Source: CAZGXM01 sp964529795
GTDB taxonomy: Bacteria > Bacillota > JADQBR01
Direction: 5' to 3'
Assembly (NCBI GenBank): GCA_964529795.1
Contig: CAZGXM010000014.1
Span: forward strand, 1-41,018
Length of the DNA stretch: 41,018 bases
Shown: positions 8,958-16,189 of the stretch, piece after piece
How positions within the stretch are numbered: the first letter of the stretch is position 1
Layout of the letters: every line of letters starts with the position of its first letter
Notes under the pieces: model-generated
Seen by the model: only the letters and a program-made list of their open reading frames with translations
Databases searched by the model: none
What the model was told of the DNA's origin: nothing
Program-made: the position numbers and the translations under genes

Positions 8958-9011
8958 ATCGGGCTGGACCTCGATGAGGAAGCCCCGGGTTGCTGACCGA
9001 CCGATGCAACC
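8958..9011 (+). other. Structured leader upstream of flgE (nested hairpins, possible alternative pairing)
   Basis: Directly after the previous stop codon lies GGGCT (8961-8965) pairing with AGCCC (8981-8985), enclosing CCTC/GAGG (8969-8972/8976-8979). A second hairpin, GGTTGC (8988-8993) / GCAACC (9006-9011), has a 12-base loop. The loop end CCGAT (9001-9005) can also pair with ATCGG (8958-8962), which would compete with the first stem. No T-tract terminator follows. I do not recognise it as a known riboswitch class; a cis-acting RNA controlling hook expression is an inference. Confidence 0.4.
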
Positions 9012-9059
9012 TATAATTTTAATTTTAATGATTTCGGGCGAAAAAGGAGGTCAATTTTT

Positions 9060-10328
9060 ATGTTAAGGTCATTGTATTCCGGAGTATCCGGGTTAAAAGC
9101 GCACCAGGTGCGCATGGATGTGATCGGCAACAATATTGCCAATGTCAACACCTTGGGCTTTAAAAAAAGCAGGGTGACTTTTCAGGATACTTTCAGCCAG
9201 ATGCTCAGAGGCGCAAATCGTTCAGAAGGCGACCAGGGGGGTGTCAATCCGTCCCAGGTGGGCCTGGGTGTTACCATCGGCAGCGTGGAAACCTTACACA
9301 CCCAGGGCAATCTGCAAAATACGGGGAAGACCACAGACCTGGCAATTGACGGGCAAGGGTATTTTATTCTCAAAGACCCCGAGGGTGGTAATGTGTATAC
9401 CCGGGTAGGGGGATTTGATTTTGATGCCAAAGGTTTTTTGGTAAACCCCCAGGGTTTTAAGGTGCAGGGATATATGGCTGACCCTTTAACCGGAACCATA
9501 GGTACTACTTTAGAGGATTTAACAGCGATTAATTATCTTCAGTCCAGGTCAACCGATGAGGTTAACTTTATTAATAACCTGGATGCCTCCAGTCCTATAG
9601 GCACCACTGTTACAGTATCAAAAGAGGTTTTTGATTCGTTGGGGATCGGGCATGTGGTGGATTTTGAACTGCAAAAAACTGCTGACAATGAATGGACCTA
9701 CACGGTTTCTCTTCCCCAGGAATCAGCAGCGGTACAGGCCACCTTGGCCAATAATACGGGTCAGATAATTTTTGACACAAACGGCAGGGTTGATACTACA
9801 GCTACCAGTACCGCAAACGCAACAGCATTACCGGTGTTGTTTAATAATTTTACATTTACTCCCGACAATCCCGATGCCAACCCGATGAGTGTTTATCCCG
9901 ATTTCAGTGAATTAACCCAATTTGGTTCCAAAACCACTGTTATTGCGCAGGCTCAGAGCGGCAACCCCGCAGGAACTATCAAAGAACTAACCATTCAAAC
10001 GGATGGGACCATCATTGGCGATTTTGAAGGGGGTTATCGTCGTGTTTTGGGAAAGGTGGCACTGGCTTCATTTACAAACCCGGCAGGATTGCTCAAGGCC
10101 GGGGGGAACCTCTACCGGTCCAGCGGAAACTCGGGTGACGGGGTACCCGGCTCGCCGCAGACCTTGGGCCGGGGGACCATTGTCTCCAACGCCCTGGAAA
10201 TGTCCAACGTGGATTTGGCGGAAGAATTCACCAACATGATTACCACCCAGCGGGGCTTCCAGGCCAATTCCCGTATTATTACGACTTCTGATGAACTGCT
10301 TCAGGAACTGGTTAACCTCAAGCGGTAG
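9060..10328 (+). CDS. flgE: Flagellar hook protein FlgE
   Basis: FlgE is the major subunit of the flagellar hook. The 422-residue protein begins LRSLYSGVSGLKAHQVRMD and GNNIANVNTLGFKKSRVTF, the standard rod/hook N-terminus, has the hook D1 motif AIDGQGYFILKD near residue 95, a variable middle domain, and the C-terminal NVDLAEEFTNMITTQRGFQANSRIITT helix. The ATG follows AAAGGAGGTCAA. Its place after flgD and the TIGR02530 gene distinguishes it from the FlgF/FlgG-type genes further on. Confidence 0.95.
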   Translation: MLRSLYSGVSGLKAHQVRMDVIGNNIANVNTLGFKKSRVTFQDTFSQMLRGANRSEGDQGGVNPSQVGLGVTIGSVETLHTQGNLQNTGKTTDLAIDGQGYFILKDPEGGNVYTRVGGFDFDAKGFLVNPQGFKVQGYMADPLTGTIGTTLEDLTAINYLQSRSTDEVNFINNLDASSPIGTTVTVSKEVFDSLGIGHVVDFELQKTADNEWTYTVSLPQESAAVQATLANNTGQIIFDTNGRVDTTATSTANATALPVLFNNFTFTPDNPDANPMSVYPDFSELTQFGSKTTVIAQAQSGNPAGTIKELTIQTDGTIIGDFEGGYRRVLGKVALASFTNPAGLLKAGGNLYRSSGNSGDGVPGSPQTLGRGTIVSNALEMSNVDLAEEFTNMITTQRGFQANSRIITTSDELLQELVNLKR

Positions 10329-10369
10329 AGCTTTTCATAAAGCGGTTTGAGTTTTGTCAGTACCAGAGC

Positions 10370-10397
10370 GGGAGAATGCGGGCAACCGGATTCTCCC
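10370..10397 (+). other. Strong hairpin with GNRA tetraloop between flgE and motA
   Basis: GGGAGAAT (10370-10377) pairs perfectly with ATTCTCCC (10390-10397). Inside it CGG/CCG closes a GCAA tetraloop, with one G/G mismatch between the two helices. There is no T-run after it, so it is not a classic terminator. It occupies the 129-bp space where many clostridia carry a small flbD gene; no FlbD-like frame is visible here. An RNA-processing, stability or attenuation role is inference. Confidence 0.5.
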
Positions 10398-10457
10398 CTT
10401 AACCCAAATAAGTACCGGAAGATGCGGCAGCATGACCTGCAGGAGGTGGGGGAAGAG

Positions 10458-11261
10458 ATGCGGTTGGATTTGATGACAGTAATTGGTATCTTGGCCGGAG
10501 CGACCATTATTGTCCTGGGCATTGCCACCAGCGGCAGCCTGGCATTGTTTTGGAGCCTGCCGTCGGTGCTGATTACCGTTTTCGGTTCTTTTACGGCGCT
10601 GTTGATAAACTATAACTTTGACCAGATCAAAAAAGTCTTCTTGACAACCAGACGGGCGTTTACCACCACGCCTTCAGACCCCATGCAGCTGGTGGAAAGA
10701 TTTTCCGAACTGGCCAAAAAAGCGCGGCGGGAGGGCCTCCTGGCACTGGAAAATGAAATTGACGAGGAAACGGACCCGTTTTTCGCAAAAGGGGTGCAGA
10801 TGATGGTGGACGCCTTGGACCCGGAGTTGATCCGGGAGATTATGGAGACGGATATCAACTATACCCAAAAAAGACATGAGTTGGGCCAGGGCGTGTTTAA
10901 TTCCTGGGCGCAGCTGGCGCCGGCCTTTGGTATGATCGGTACTCTAATCGGGTTAATCCAGATGCTGTCCAATCTGGATGACCCCAGCGCGTTGGGCCCC
11001 AGCATGGCTGTAGCACTGTTGACCACTTTTTACGGGGCGTTGATGGCCAACCTGATTTTTATTCCCATTGCCGGCAAGTTGGAGTTAAAGAGTAACGAAG
11101 AACTGCTGGAAAAGAAGATTGTCCTGGAAGGGATCATCGCCATTCAGTCGGGAATGAACCCGCGGATACTGGAGGAAAAACTGAAGGCCTTTCTGTCACC
11201 CGAAGCCAGGGAAAAGGAACAGGTCCGGGAAGGAGGACCGGCCGTAGATGTCCCGGGATAA
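10458..11261 (+). CDS. motA: Flagellar stator protein MotA
   Basis: MotA forms the outer part of the ion-driven stator and pushes on FliG. The 267-residue protein has four membrane segments: two near the N-terminus (about residues 5-50) and two near 155-215, the latter containing PAFGMIGTLIGLIQML and ALLTTFYGALMANLIFIPIAGKL, separated by a large cytoplasmic loop. I chose ATG 10458 after AGGAGGTGGGGGAAGAG; the open frame extends to 10347 but that stretch contains the intergenic hairpin. It overlaps motB by 14 bp. The coupling ion is not determined. Confidence 0.95.
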   Translation: MRLDLMTVIGILAGATIIVLGIATSGSLALFWSLPSVLITVFGSFTALLINYNFDQIKKVFLTTRRAFTTTPSDPMQLVERFSELAKKARREGLLALENEIDEETDPFFAKGVQMMVDALDPELIREIMETDINYTQKRHELGQGVFNSWAQLAPAFGMIGTLIGLIQMLSNLDDPSALGPSMAVALLTTFYGALMANLIFIPIAGKLELKSNEELLEKKIVLEGIIAIQSGMNPRILEEKLKAFLSPEAREKEQVREGGPAVDVPG

Positions 11262-12012
11262 GAAGAAAGACGACGGTGCCCCGGCATGGATGGTCACCTA
11301 TTCCGATCTGATGACTTTATTGCTGGTTTTTTTTGTGCTGATATATTCCTTTTCCATTCTTGACATCCAGAAGTTTCAAGCGTTTATTGCTTCCTTTCAG
11401 GGTACGGGCATCCTGGACCGGGGGGCGCAGCCGCTGGAAAATATCAGCTCAGCTAAAAGGCAGTCGGCCAAGCTGGAACATGAAATTGGTGACATCGGTG
11501 AGGGGGCGAAACTGCTGGAGGTATACACGGTCATTCAAACCTTTTTAAACCAGAATGACTTGGGAGATTCCCTCTCAGTCAGGTACGAGCAGCGGGGCGT
11601 GACCCTGGATATCAAGGAAAAGGTATTGTTTGACTCGGGCAAGGCGGATTTGAAACCGCAAGCGAAAACAATCCTTACTCAATTGGCAAAGCTCTTTGCA
11701 AAACTGCCAAATCAGATTACCGTGGAAGGGCACACGGACAACCGGTCGATCAATACCGTGGAGTTCCCTTCCAACTGGGAATTGTCCGCGGCACGGTCGG
11801 CCCGGGTGGTGCGCTTTTTTGTGGAGAAAAACGACCTGGACCCGGAGCAATTTGTGGTGGTGGGCTTCGGGGAGTATCATCCCGTTGCCTCCAATAAAAC
11901 CGCAGCGGGCCGGGCGAAGAACCGCCGGGTACTGATTGTGATTAATTCCCGGGATATTTACGCCAGTGGGGGTGTTACAGGTGAATCAGGAAACGAAGAA
12001 AGAACAAAATAG
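11248..12012 (+). CDS. motB: Flagellar stator protein MotB
   Basis: MotB anchors the stator to peptidoglycan and carries the ion-binding aspartate. The 254-residue protein has a short basic cytoplasmic N-terminus, a single membrane helix starting PAWMVTYSDLMTLLLVFF with Asp at residue 20, and a C-terminal OmpA-like domain with TVEGHTDNRSINT and NWELSAARSARVVRFF. The ATG follows GAAGGAGGACC within motA. The pairing and overlap with motA are typical. Confidence 0.95.
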   Translation: MSRDKKKDDGAPAWMVTYSDLMTLLLVFFVLIYSFSILDIQKFQAFIASFQGTGILDRGAQPLENISSAKRQSAKLEHEIGDIGEGAKLLEVYTVIQTFLNQNDLGDSLSVRYEQRGVTLDIKEKVLFDSGKADLKPQAKTILTQLAKLFAKLPNQITVEGHTDNRSINTVEFPSNWELSAARSARVVRFFVEKNDLDPEQFVVVGFGEYHPVASNKTAAGRAKNRRVLIVINSRDIYASGGVTGESGNEERTK

Positions 12013-12457
12013 CAGCGAAAAACGGGGCCGGTGGAAAAAGATTGCCGCTGCCGCGGCAATAGTGGTGTTTCTTTTCATTGCCATGGCGGCGCAAACCTAC
12101 TTCATAACTTCCCGGCAAAGTGCCGGGAAGGAGAAGGAAAAGGAGAAAGTTTCCACGGAAATAAATAAGTTTGAACTTGAACCGTTTACGGTTAATTTAC
12201 AGGACCTGAACTTCCAACGTTATCTCAGGGTACAGATGACGCTGGAATTTGGCGACAAGGGAACCAGCAAGGAAATAGAGGAGAAGCGTCATCGCATCAG
12301 AGATAAAATAATTACAATATTGCAGAATAAAAACGTGGCTGACTTGAGTACCGCGGACAAAAAGGCGGCATTGCGGCAGGAACTTTTGGACGCTATTAAC
12401 GGCATCCTGATTAAGGACATCAGAGGCATCTATTTTCAGGATTTTATTATTCAATAG
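11981..12457 (+). CDS. fliL: Flagellar basal body-associated protein FliL
   Basis: FliL is a membrane protein around the stator that supports motor function. The 158-residue product has a hydrophilic N-terminus, one membrane helix (about residues 22-42) and an extracytoplasmic domain with FELEPFTVNLQD and RYLRVQMTLEFGD, ending in LIKDIRGIYFQDFIIQ, a usual FliL C-terminus. I chose GTG 11981 after GGGGGTG; GTG 11966 is open but lacks good spacing. It begins inside the motB 3' end. Confidence 0.9.
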   Translation: MNQETKKEQNSSEKRGRWKKIAAAAAIVVFLFIAMAAQTYFITSRQSAGKEKEKEKVSTEINKFELEPFTVNLQDLNFQRYLRVQMTLEFGDKGTSKEIEEKRHRIRDKIITILQNKNVADLSTADKKAALRQELLDAINGILIKDIRGIYFQDFIIQ

Positions 12458-12495
12458 ATTTGTCGGAACACTATTTCCGAGTAAGGGGATGGACC

Positions 12496-12867
12496 ATGTC
12501 TGCAAGCAATCTTACTGAGGAAGAAATCAGGGCAATACTGGCGGGGACGGGGGAGGATGATGCCGTTGTCAAGAAAGCGAAATTTCTCCCCTTGAAAGAA
12601 GTATCCCCGGCAAGTGAGCCACTGGCTATGGAGTTTTTGGGTGACATCAACGTGGAGTTATCCGTAGAACTGGGCCGGACAACCAAGACGGTAAGAGACA
12701 TCTTGAATTTGAAAACCGGCGCTGCTTTATCCGTAAATCGTGTGGCCGGCGAGCATGTGGACGTATATGTCAATGACATTCACCTGGCATCCGGAGAAGT
12801 GGTAGTGATAAACGAGGTGCTGGGAGTGCGGATCAGCAAGCTAAGCGATGCGGGGACTCAGTCATGA
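12496..12867 (+). CDS. fliN: Short FliN-type flagellar switch protein (SpoA domain)
   Basis: The 123-residue product has the C-terminal SpoA/FliN domain: INVELSVELGRTTKTVRDILNLKTGAALSV, then VYVNDIHLASGEVVVINEVLGVRISKL. This domain forms the lower C ring and docks FliH. It lacks the CheC-like phosphatase part of FliY. The ATG at 12496 follows AAGGGGATG. The window encodes a second SpoA protein, FliY, 16 kb downstream, so the C ring may use both. It overlaps fliO by 4 bp. Confidence 0.9.
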   Translation: MSASNLTEEEIRAILAGTGEDDAVVKKAKFLPLKEVSPASEPLAMEFLGDINVELSVELGRTTKTVRDILNLKTGAALSVNRVAGEHVDVYVNDIHLASGEVVVINEVLGVRISKLSDAGTQS

Positions 12868-13220
12868 TTGATTTTTGGGGCGCTTTGCTGCGGCTGGCTA
12901 TTTCACTGCCGCTGGTACTGTTTTTGATTTACATTTTCTTGAAGCTGGGGTTGGGAAAAAGAAGTGTCTCCGTATCCGGTTCCTTGCAAATTGTTGACCA
13001 AATCCTCCTGGGTGGCAGGTCATACCTGCTAGTCGTCAAGGTCAAGGATAGTTTTATGCTCCTGGCGGTAAACGAGCATGACATCAAGGTTTTAAAAGAG
13101 TTTGCAGAGTACCCTGACAATACTCGGGGCTTGCAGCAGTACCCCCTTTGGCTGCAAAATGTTTTAAACCGGTTCAATCCGCGTTTGGGGCGGGGAGAGG
13201 GTGGCCGGGATGAGAACTAA
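12864..13220 (+). CDS. fliO: Flagellar biosynthetic protein FliO
   Basis: FliO is a small membrane protein that helps assemble the FliP ring of the export gate. The 118-residue product has one N-terminal membrane helix (LLRLAISLPLVLFLIYIFL, about residues 7-26) and a cytoplasmic part with SLQIVDQILLGGRSYLLVVKV, a typical FliO/FliZ pattern. The ATG overlaps the fliN stop and the gene directly precedes fliP, the usual place for fliO. Confidence 0.85.
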   Translation: MIDFWGALLRLAISLPLVLFLIYIFLKLGLGKRSVSVSGSLQIVDQILLGGRSYLLVVKVKDSFMLLAVNEHDIKVLKEFAEYPDNTRGLQQYPLWLQNVLNRFNPRLGRGEGGRDEN

Positions 13221-13965
13221 AGGGCTGCTTGTCTGTCTCATCACCTTGTTCATACTTTTTTTCTGGGCCGGCCCCGGCTTTGCGGAGCCTGTCCCCATTC
13301 CCAATGTTGATATAAGCATCAGCCAAAGCAGCCAACCACAGGAAGTGGTGGACAGCCTGCGTATTTTATTGCTGCTGACAGTACTGGCCCTGGCTCCGGC
13401 CATCCTGGTGATGATGACTTCTTTCACCCGGATAGTGGTGGTACTGGCGTTTATTCGTAACGCCCTGGCCACCCAGCAGACTCCGCCCAACCAGGTGTTA
13501 ATCGGGCTGGCGCTTTTTCTCACTTTCTTCACCATGATGCCGGTTTACCAGGATATCAAGGTCAATGCCATTGACCCGTACCTGGCGGAGAAAATATCCC
13601 AGGAACAGGCGCTGGAAGCGGCCGGCCAACCGCTGCGGCAGTTTATGTTAAGACAGACCAGGGAAAAGGATTTGGCGTTGTTTTTAAATTTCTCCCGGGA
13701 AAAGCAGCCGCTTGATAAGGACAGTGTGCCGTTGTCGGTATTGATCCCGGCTTTTATGATCAGCGAGTTAAAAACTGCATTTCAAATGGGATTCATAATC
13801 TTTATTCCTTTTCTGATTATTGATATGGTGGTAGCTAGCATTTTGATGTCCATGGGAATGTTTATGGTGCCGCCGATAATGATTTCCTTACCCTTTAAGT
13901 TACTGCTGTTTGTAATGGTGGACGGTTGGTACCTGGTGGTCAAATCCTTACTTGAAAGTTTTTAG
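13210..13965 (+). CDS. fliP: Flagellar export gate protein FliP
   Basis: FliP forms the core pore of the flagellar type III export gate with FliQ and FliR. The 251-residue protein has an N-terminal signal-like hydrophobic segment ending in GFAEP, then the family signature APAILVMMTSFTRIVVVLAFIRNAL near residues 60-85 and FKLLLFVMVDGWYLV at the C-terminus. I chose ATG 13210, nine bases after GAGAGG; GTG 13201 is also in frame. It overlaps fliO by 11 bp. Confidence 0.95.
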   Translation: MRTKGLLVCLITLFILFFWAGPGFAEPVPIPNVDISISQSSQPQEVVDSLRILLLLTVLALAPAILVMMTSFTRIVVVLAFIRNALATQQTPPNQVLIGLALFLTFFTMMPVYQDIKVNAIDPYLAEKISQEQALEAAGQPLRQFMLRQTREKDLALFLNFSREKQPLDKDSVPLSVLIPAFMISELKTAFQMGFIIFIPFLIIDMVVASILMSMGMFMVPPIMISLPFKLLLFVMVDGWYLVVKSLLESF

Positions 13966-14009
13966 CCGGTTTTTGATTTAACTTCGGGATTGATTTGGAG
14001 GGGAGTTAT

Positions 14010-14279
14010 TTGAGCCAGGAGTTTGTAATTTATTTAGCGCGGGAGGCTCTCACCACGGCACTATTATTGGCTGCGCCGGCACTGGGTCTGGGAATGCTGG
14101 TGGGTTTGGCTGTCAGTGTCTTGCAGGCCACGACACAGATTCAAGAACAGACACTGACTTTTGTCCCCAAAATTGTGGTGGTGTTGCTGTCGTTACTCAT
14201 TTTTGGCTCCTGGATGCTCAATATTATTGTTACTTTTACTCAGGAACTGTTCGGCAACATGAGTACCATTGTACATTAG
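14010..14279 (+). CDS. fliQ: Flagellar export gate protein FliQ
   Basis: FliQ wraps the FliP/FliR pore. The 89-residue length matches the family, with two membrane helices and the core AAPALGLGMLVGLAVSVLQATTQIQEQTLTFVPKI. I chose TTG 14010, about six bases after GGAGGGG; the frame is open to TTG 13995, which lies within that ribosome-binding site. It sits between fliP and fliR, as usual. Confidence 0.94.
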   Translation: MSQEFVIYLAREALTTALLLAAPALGLGMLVGLAVSVLQATTQIQEQTLTFVPKIVVVLLSLLIFGSWMLNIIVTFTQELFGNMSTIVH

Positions 14280-14291
14280 AGGTGTTGCGGC

Positions 14292-15056
14292 GTGCTGGAT
14301 TTTCAGCAACTGGCGGTACTGCTGTTGGTTTTTGTACGTATTAGCGCTTTTACGGCAACTGCACCGTTTTTTTCCATCCAGGGCGTATCCGGCTTGGCGA
14401 AGGTGGGATTTGCCGTCGTCCTCACAATTACCGTGCTGCCTTTTGTCCCCGCGGAAATGGGACCGCCCGGCAGCTTGTGGTCTTTTATGATTTTTGTTGC
14501 CGCTGAAACTTTTATTGGTTTACTACTGGGTTTTACTGCCACGTTAATCTTTCAGGCGGTAAAAGTCGGTGGTGAACTGATAGATGTTCAGATGGGCTTC
14601 GCTATGGCCAGTGTCCTGGACCCCTTAAACGGCACCCGGGTCACTCTCATGGGCGAGTTCCTGTACATTTATGCCCTGCTGTTGTTTTTTACCTTCAATG
14701 GTCACCACAGTTTGATTATGGCTGTGGCGAAAAGTTTTCAACTGGTACCTTTGGGGGCCGGCGCCCTGTCCGGTGTGATGATGCAGCAGTTGGTCAACAT
14801 TTTTGTGGGGATGTTTGCTGTCGCCTTTAAGATAGCGGCGCCGGTGATGGCGGTGCTGATAATCAGCGACATATCTTTGGGACTGGTTGCGCGTACGGTT
14901 CCCCAACTAAACGTGTTTATTTTGGGTTTTCCCTTGAAGGCAGGGTTGGGGATGCTGGTCGTTGCCCTGATTTTACCGCTTTTGGCAGGCATTGTTACTG
15001 ACTTGATAACCCAGATGGAAAAAGACATTATTCTCATTATGGGGAGTTTCTCGTGA
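14292..15056 (+). CDS. fliR: Flagellar export gate protein FliR
   Basis: FliR is the single-copy subunit of the export pore. The 254-residue protein has six or so hydrophobic segments and family landmarks such as VRISAFTATAPFF near residue 17, GGELIDVQMGFAMASVLDPLNG near residue 95, and FPLKAGLGMLVVALILPLL near residue 215. It starts with GTG after GAGGTGTTGC, and its TGA overlaps the flhB GTG by 4 bp. Confidence 0.94.
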   Translation: MLDFQQLAVLLLVFVRISAFTATAPFFSIQGVSGLAKVGFAVVLTITVLPFVPAEMGPPGSLWSFMIFVAAETFIGLLLGFTATLIFQAVKVGGELIDVQMGFAMASVLDPLNGTRVTLMGEFLYIYALLLFFTFNGHHSLIMAVAKSFQLVPLGAGALSGVMMQQLVNIFVGMFAVAFKIAAPVMAVLIISDISLGLVARTVPQLNVFILGFPLKAGLGMLVVALILPLLAGIVTDLITQMEKDIILIMGSFS

Positions 15057-16159
15057 CGGGTGCAGCTGGCGGCTTGAAGCAAAAACTGGATCTACAGCTT
15101 TTTAACCAGGAAAAGACAGAAGAGGCAACCCCCAAACGAAAGAGAGAAGCCAGGGAAAAAGGACAGGTTGCCAAAAGTACCGATGTCAACGCGGCATTTG
15201 TGATGTTGGTGCTCTTGCTGCTCTTATACTGGCTGAGGGATTATTACTTACATGAGACAAATAAGCTGCTGGTATTTTTCATGAGCGGCCGGGCCGGCTG
15301 GGAACTGTCACAGGAAAACTTTTCGGTACTTGTTCAGGAAACGTTATCCGGTTTTTTCCGACTGGTTGCTCCGGTGCTGGTAGCAGCGGTTATTGCCGCC
15401 AGTATCAGCAATTTTGCCCAGGTGGGATTTTTGGTGGCGCCGGAGGCGGTCAAGCCGAAATTGGAAAACATAGACCCTATCAAAGGGTTTAAAAGAATTT
15501 TTTCCGTAAAGGCTTTGGTGGAATTAGCGAAGTCAATCGTAAAAATCAGTATTGTGGGTATAATAACTTACTATTTGGTTAAAGACAGTTTTACTGACCT
15601 GCTGCTGGTAACCCAAACCGACGCTCGCGGTACTTATCAAATAATTTCCGCGGTAATTTTTAAGATTGCCGCCGGTGCTGTGGCTGTTTTCTCCATTGTG
15701 GCAGCTTTGGACTATGTTTTCCAACGCCGGCAGTTCAAGAAACAGCTGCGTATGACCAAACAGGAAGTGAAAGAGGAATTTAAACAGACCGAGGGCGACC
15801 CGCAGTTGCGGGCGAAATTGCGGGCACGCCAGCGAGAATTGGCTACCCGGCGAATGATGCAGGCAGTCCCCGAAAGTACCGTAATAATAACCAACCCAAC
15901 CCATTTGGCCATTGCGCTCAAATATGAACCCGGTGAAATGGAAGCGCCTGTAGTAGTAGCCAAGGGAGCAGATTTGATTGCCGAAAAAATTCGCCAGGTG
16001 GCGGAAGAACATGGTGTTCCCATTGTCGAAAACAAAGAGGTTGCCTGGATGCTTTATGAAAATGTGGACATCGGCCAGGAAGTTCCTGCCGAGTTGTACC
16101 AGGCAGTAGCGGAAATTCTGGTGCTGCTGTACCGCTTAAAGGAGAAAAAGATGCTATAA
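15053..16159 (+). CDS. flhB: Flagellar export switch protein FlhB
   Basis: FlhB sets export substrate specificity and undergoes self-cleavage. The 368-residue protein has the N-terminal EKTEEATPKRKREAREKGQVAKS signature region near residues 20-42, four membrane helices, and the autocleavage motif NPTH at residues 281-284. FliK acts through this domain to switch export after hook completion. It starts with GTG overlapping fliR. Confidence 0.96.
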   Translation: MTGAAGGLKQKLDLQLFNQEKTEEATPKRKREAREKGQVAKSTDVNAAFVMLVLLLLLYWLRDYYLHETNKLLVFFMSGRAGWELSQENFSVLVQETLSGFFRLVAPVLVAAVIAASISNFAQVGFLVAPEAVKPKLENIDPIKGFKRIFSVKALVELAKSIVKISIVGIITYYLVKDSFTDLLLVTQTDARGTYQIISAVIFKIAAGAVAVFSIVAALDYVFQRRQFKKQLRMTKQEVKEEFKQTEGDPQLRAKLRARQRELATRRMMQAVPESTVIITNPTHLAIALKYEPGEMEAPVVVAKGADLIAEKIRQVAEEHGVPIVENKEVAWMLYENVDIGQEVPAELYQAVAEILVLLYRLKEKKML

Positions 16160-16189
16160 GCGGAGGGAAAAAGATTAAGGGGTGGTTTG

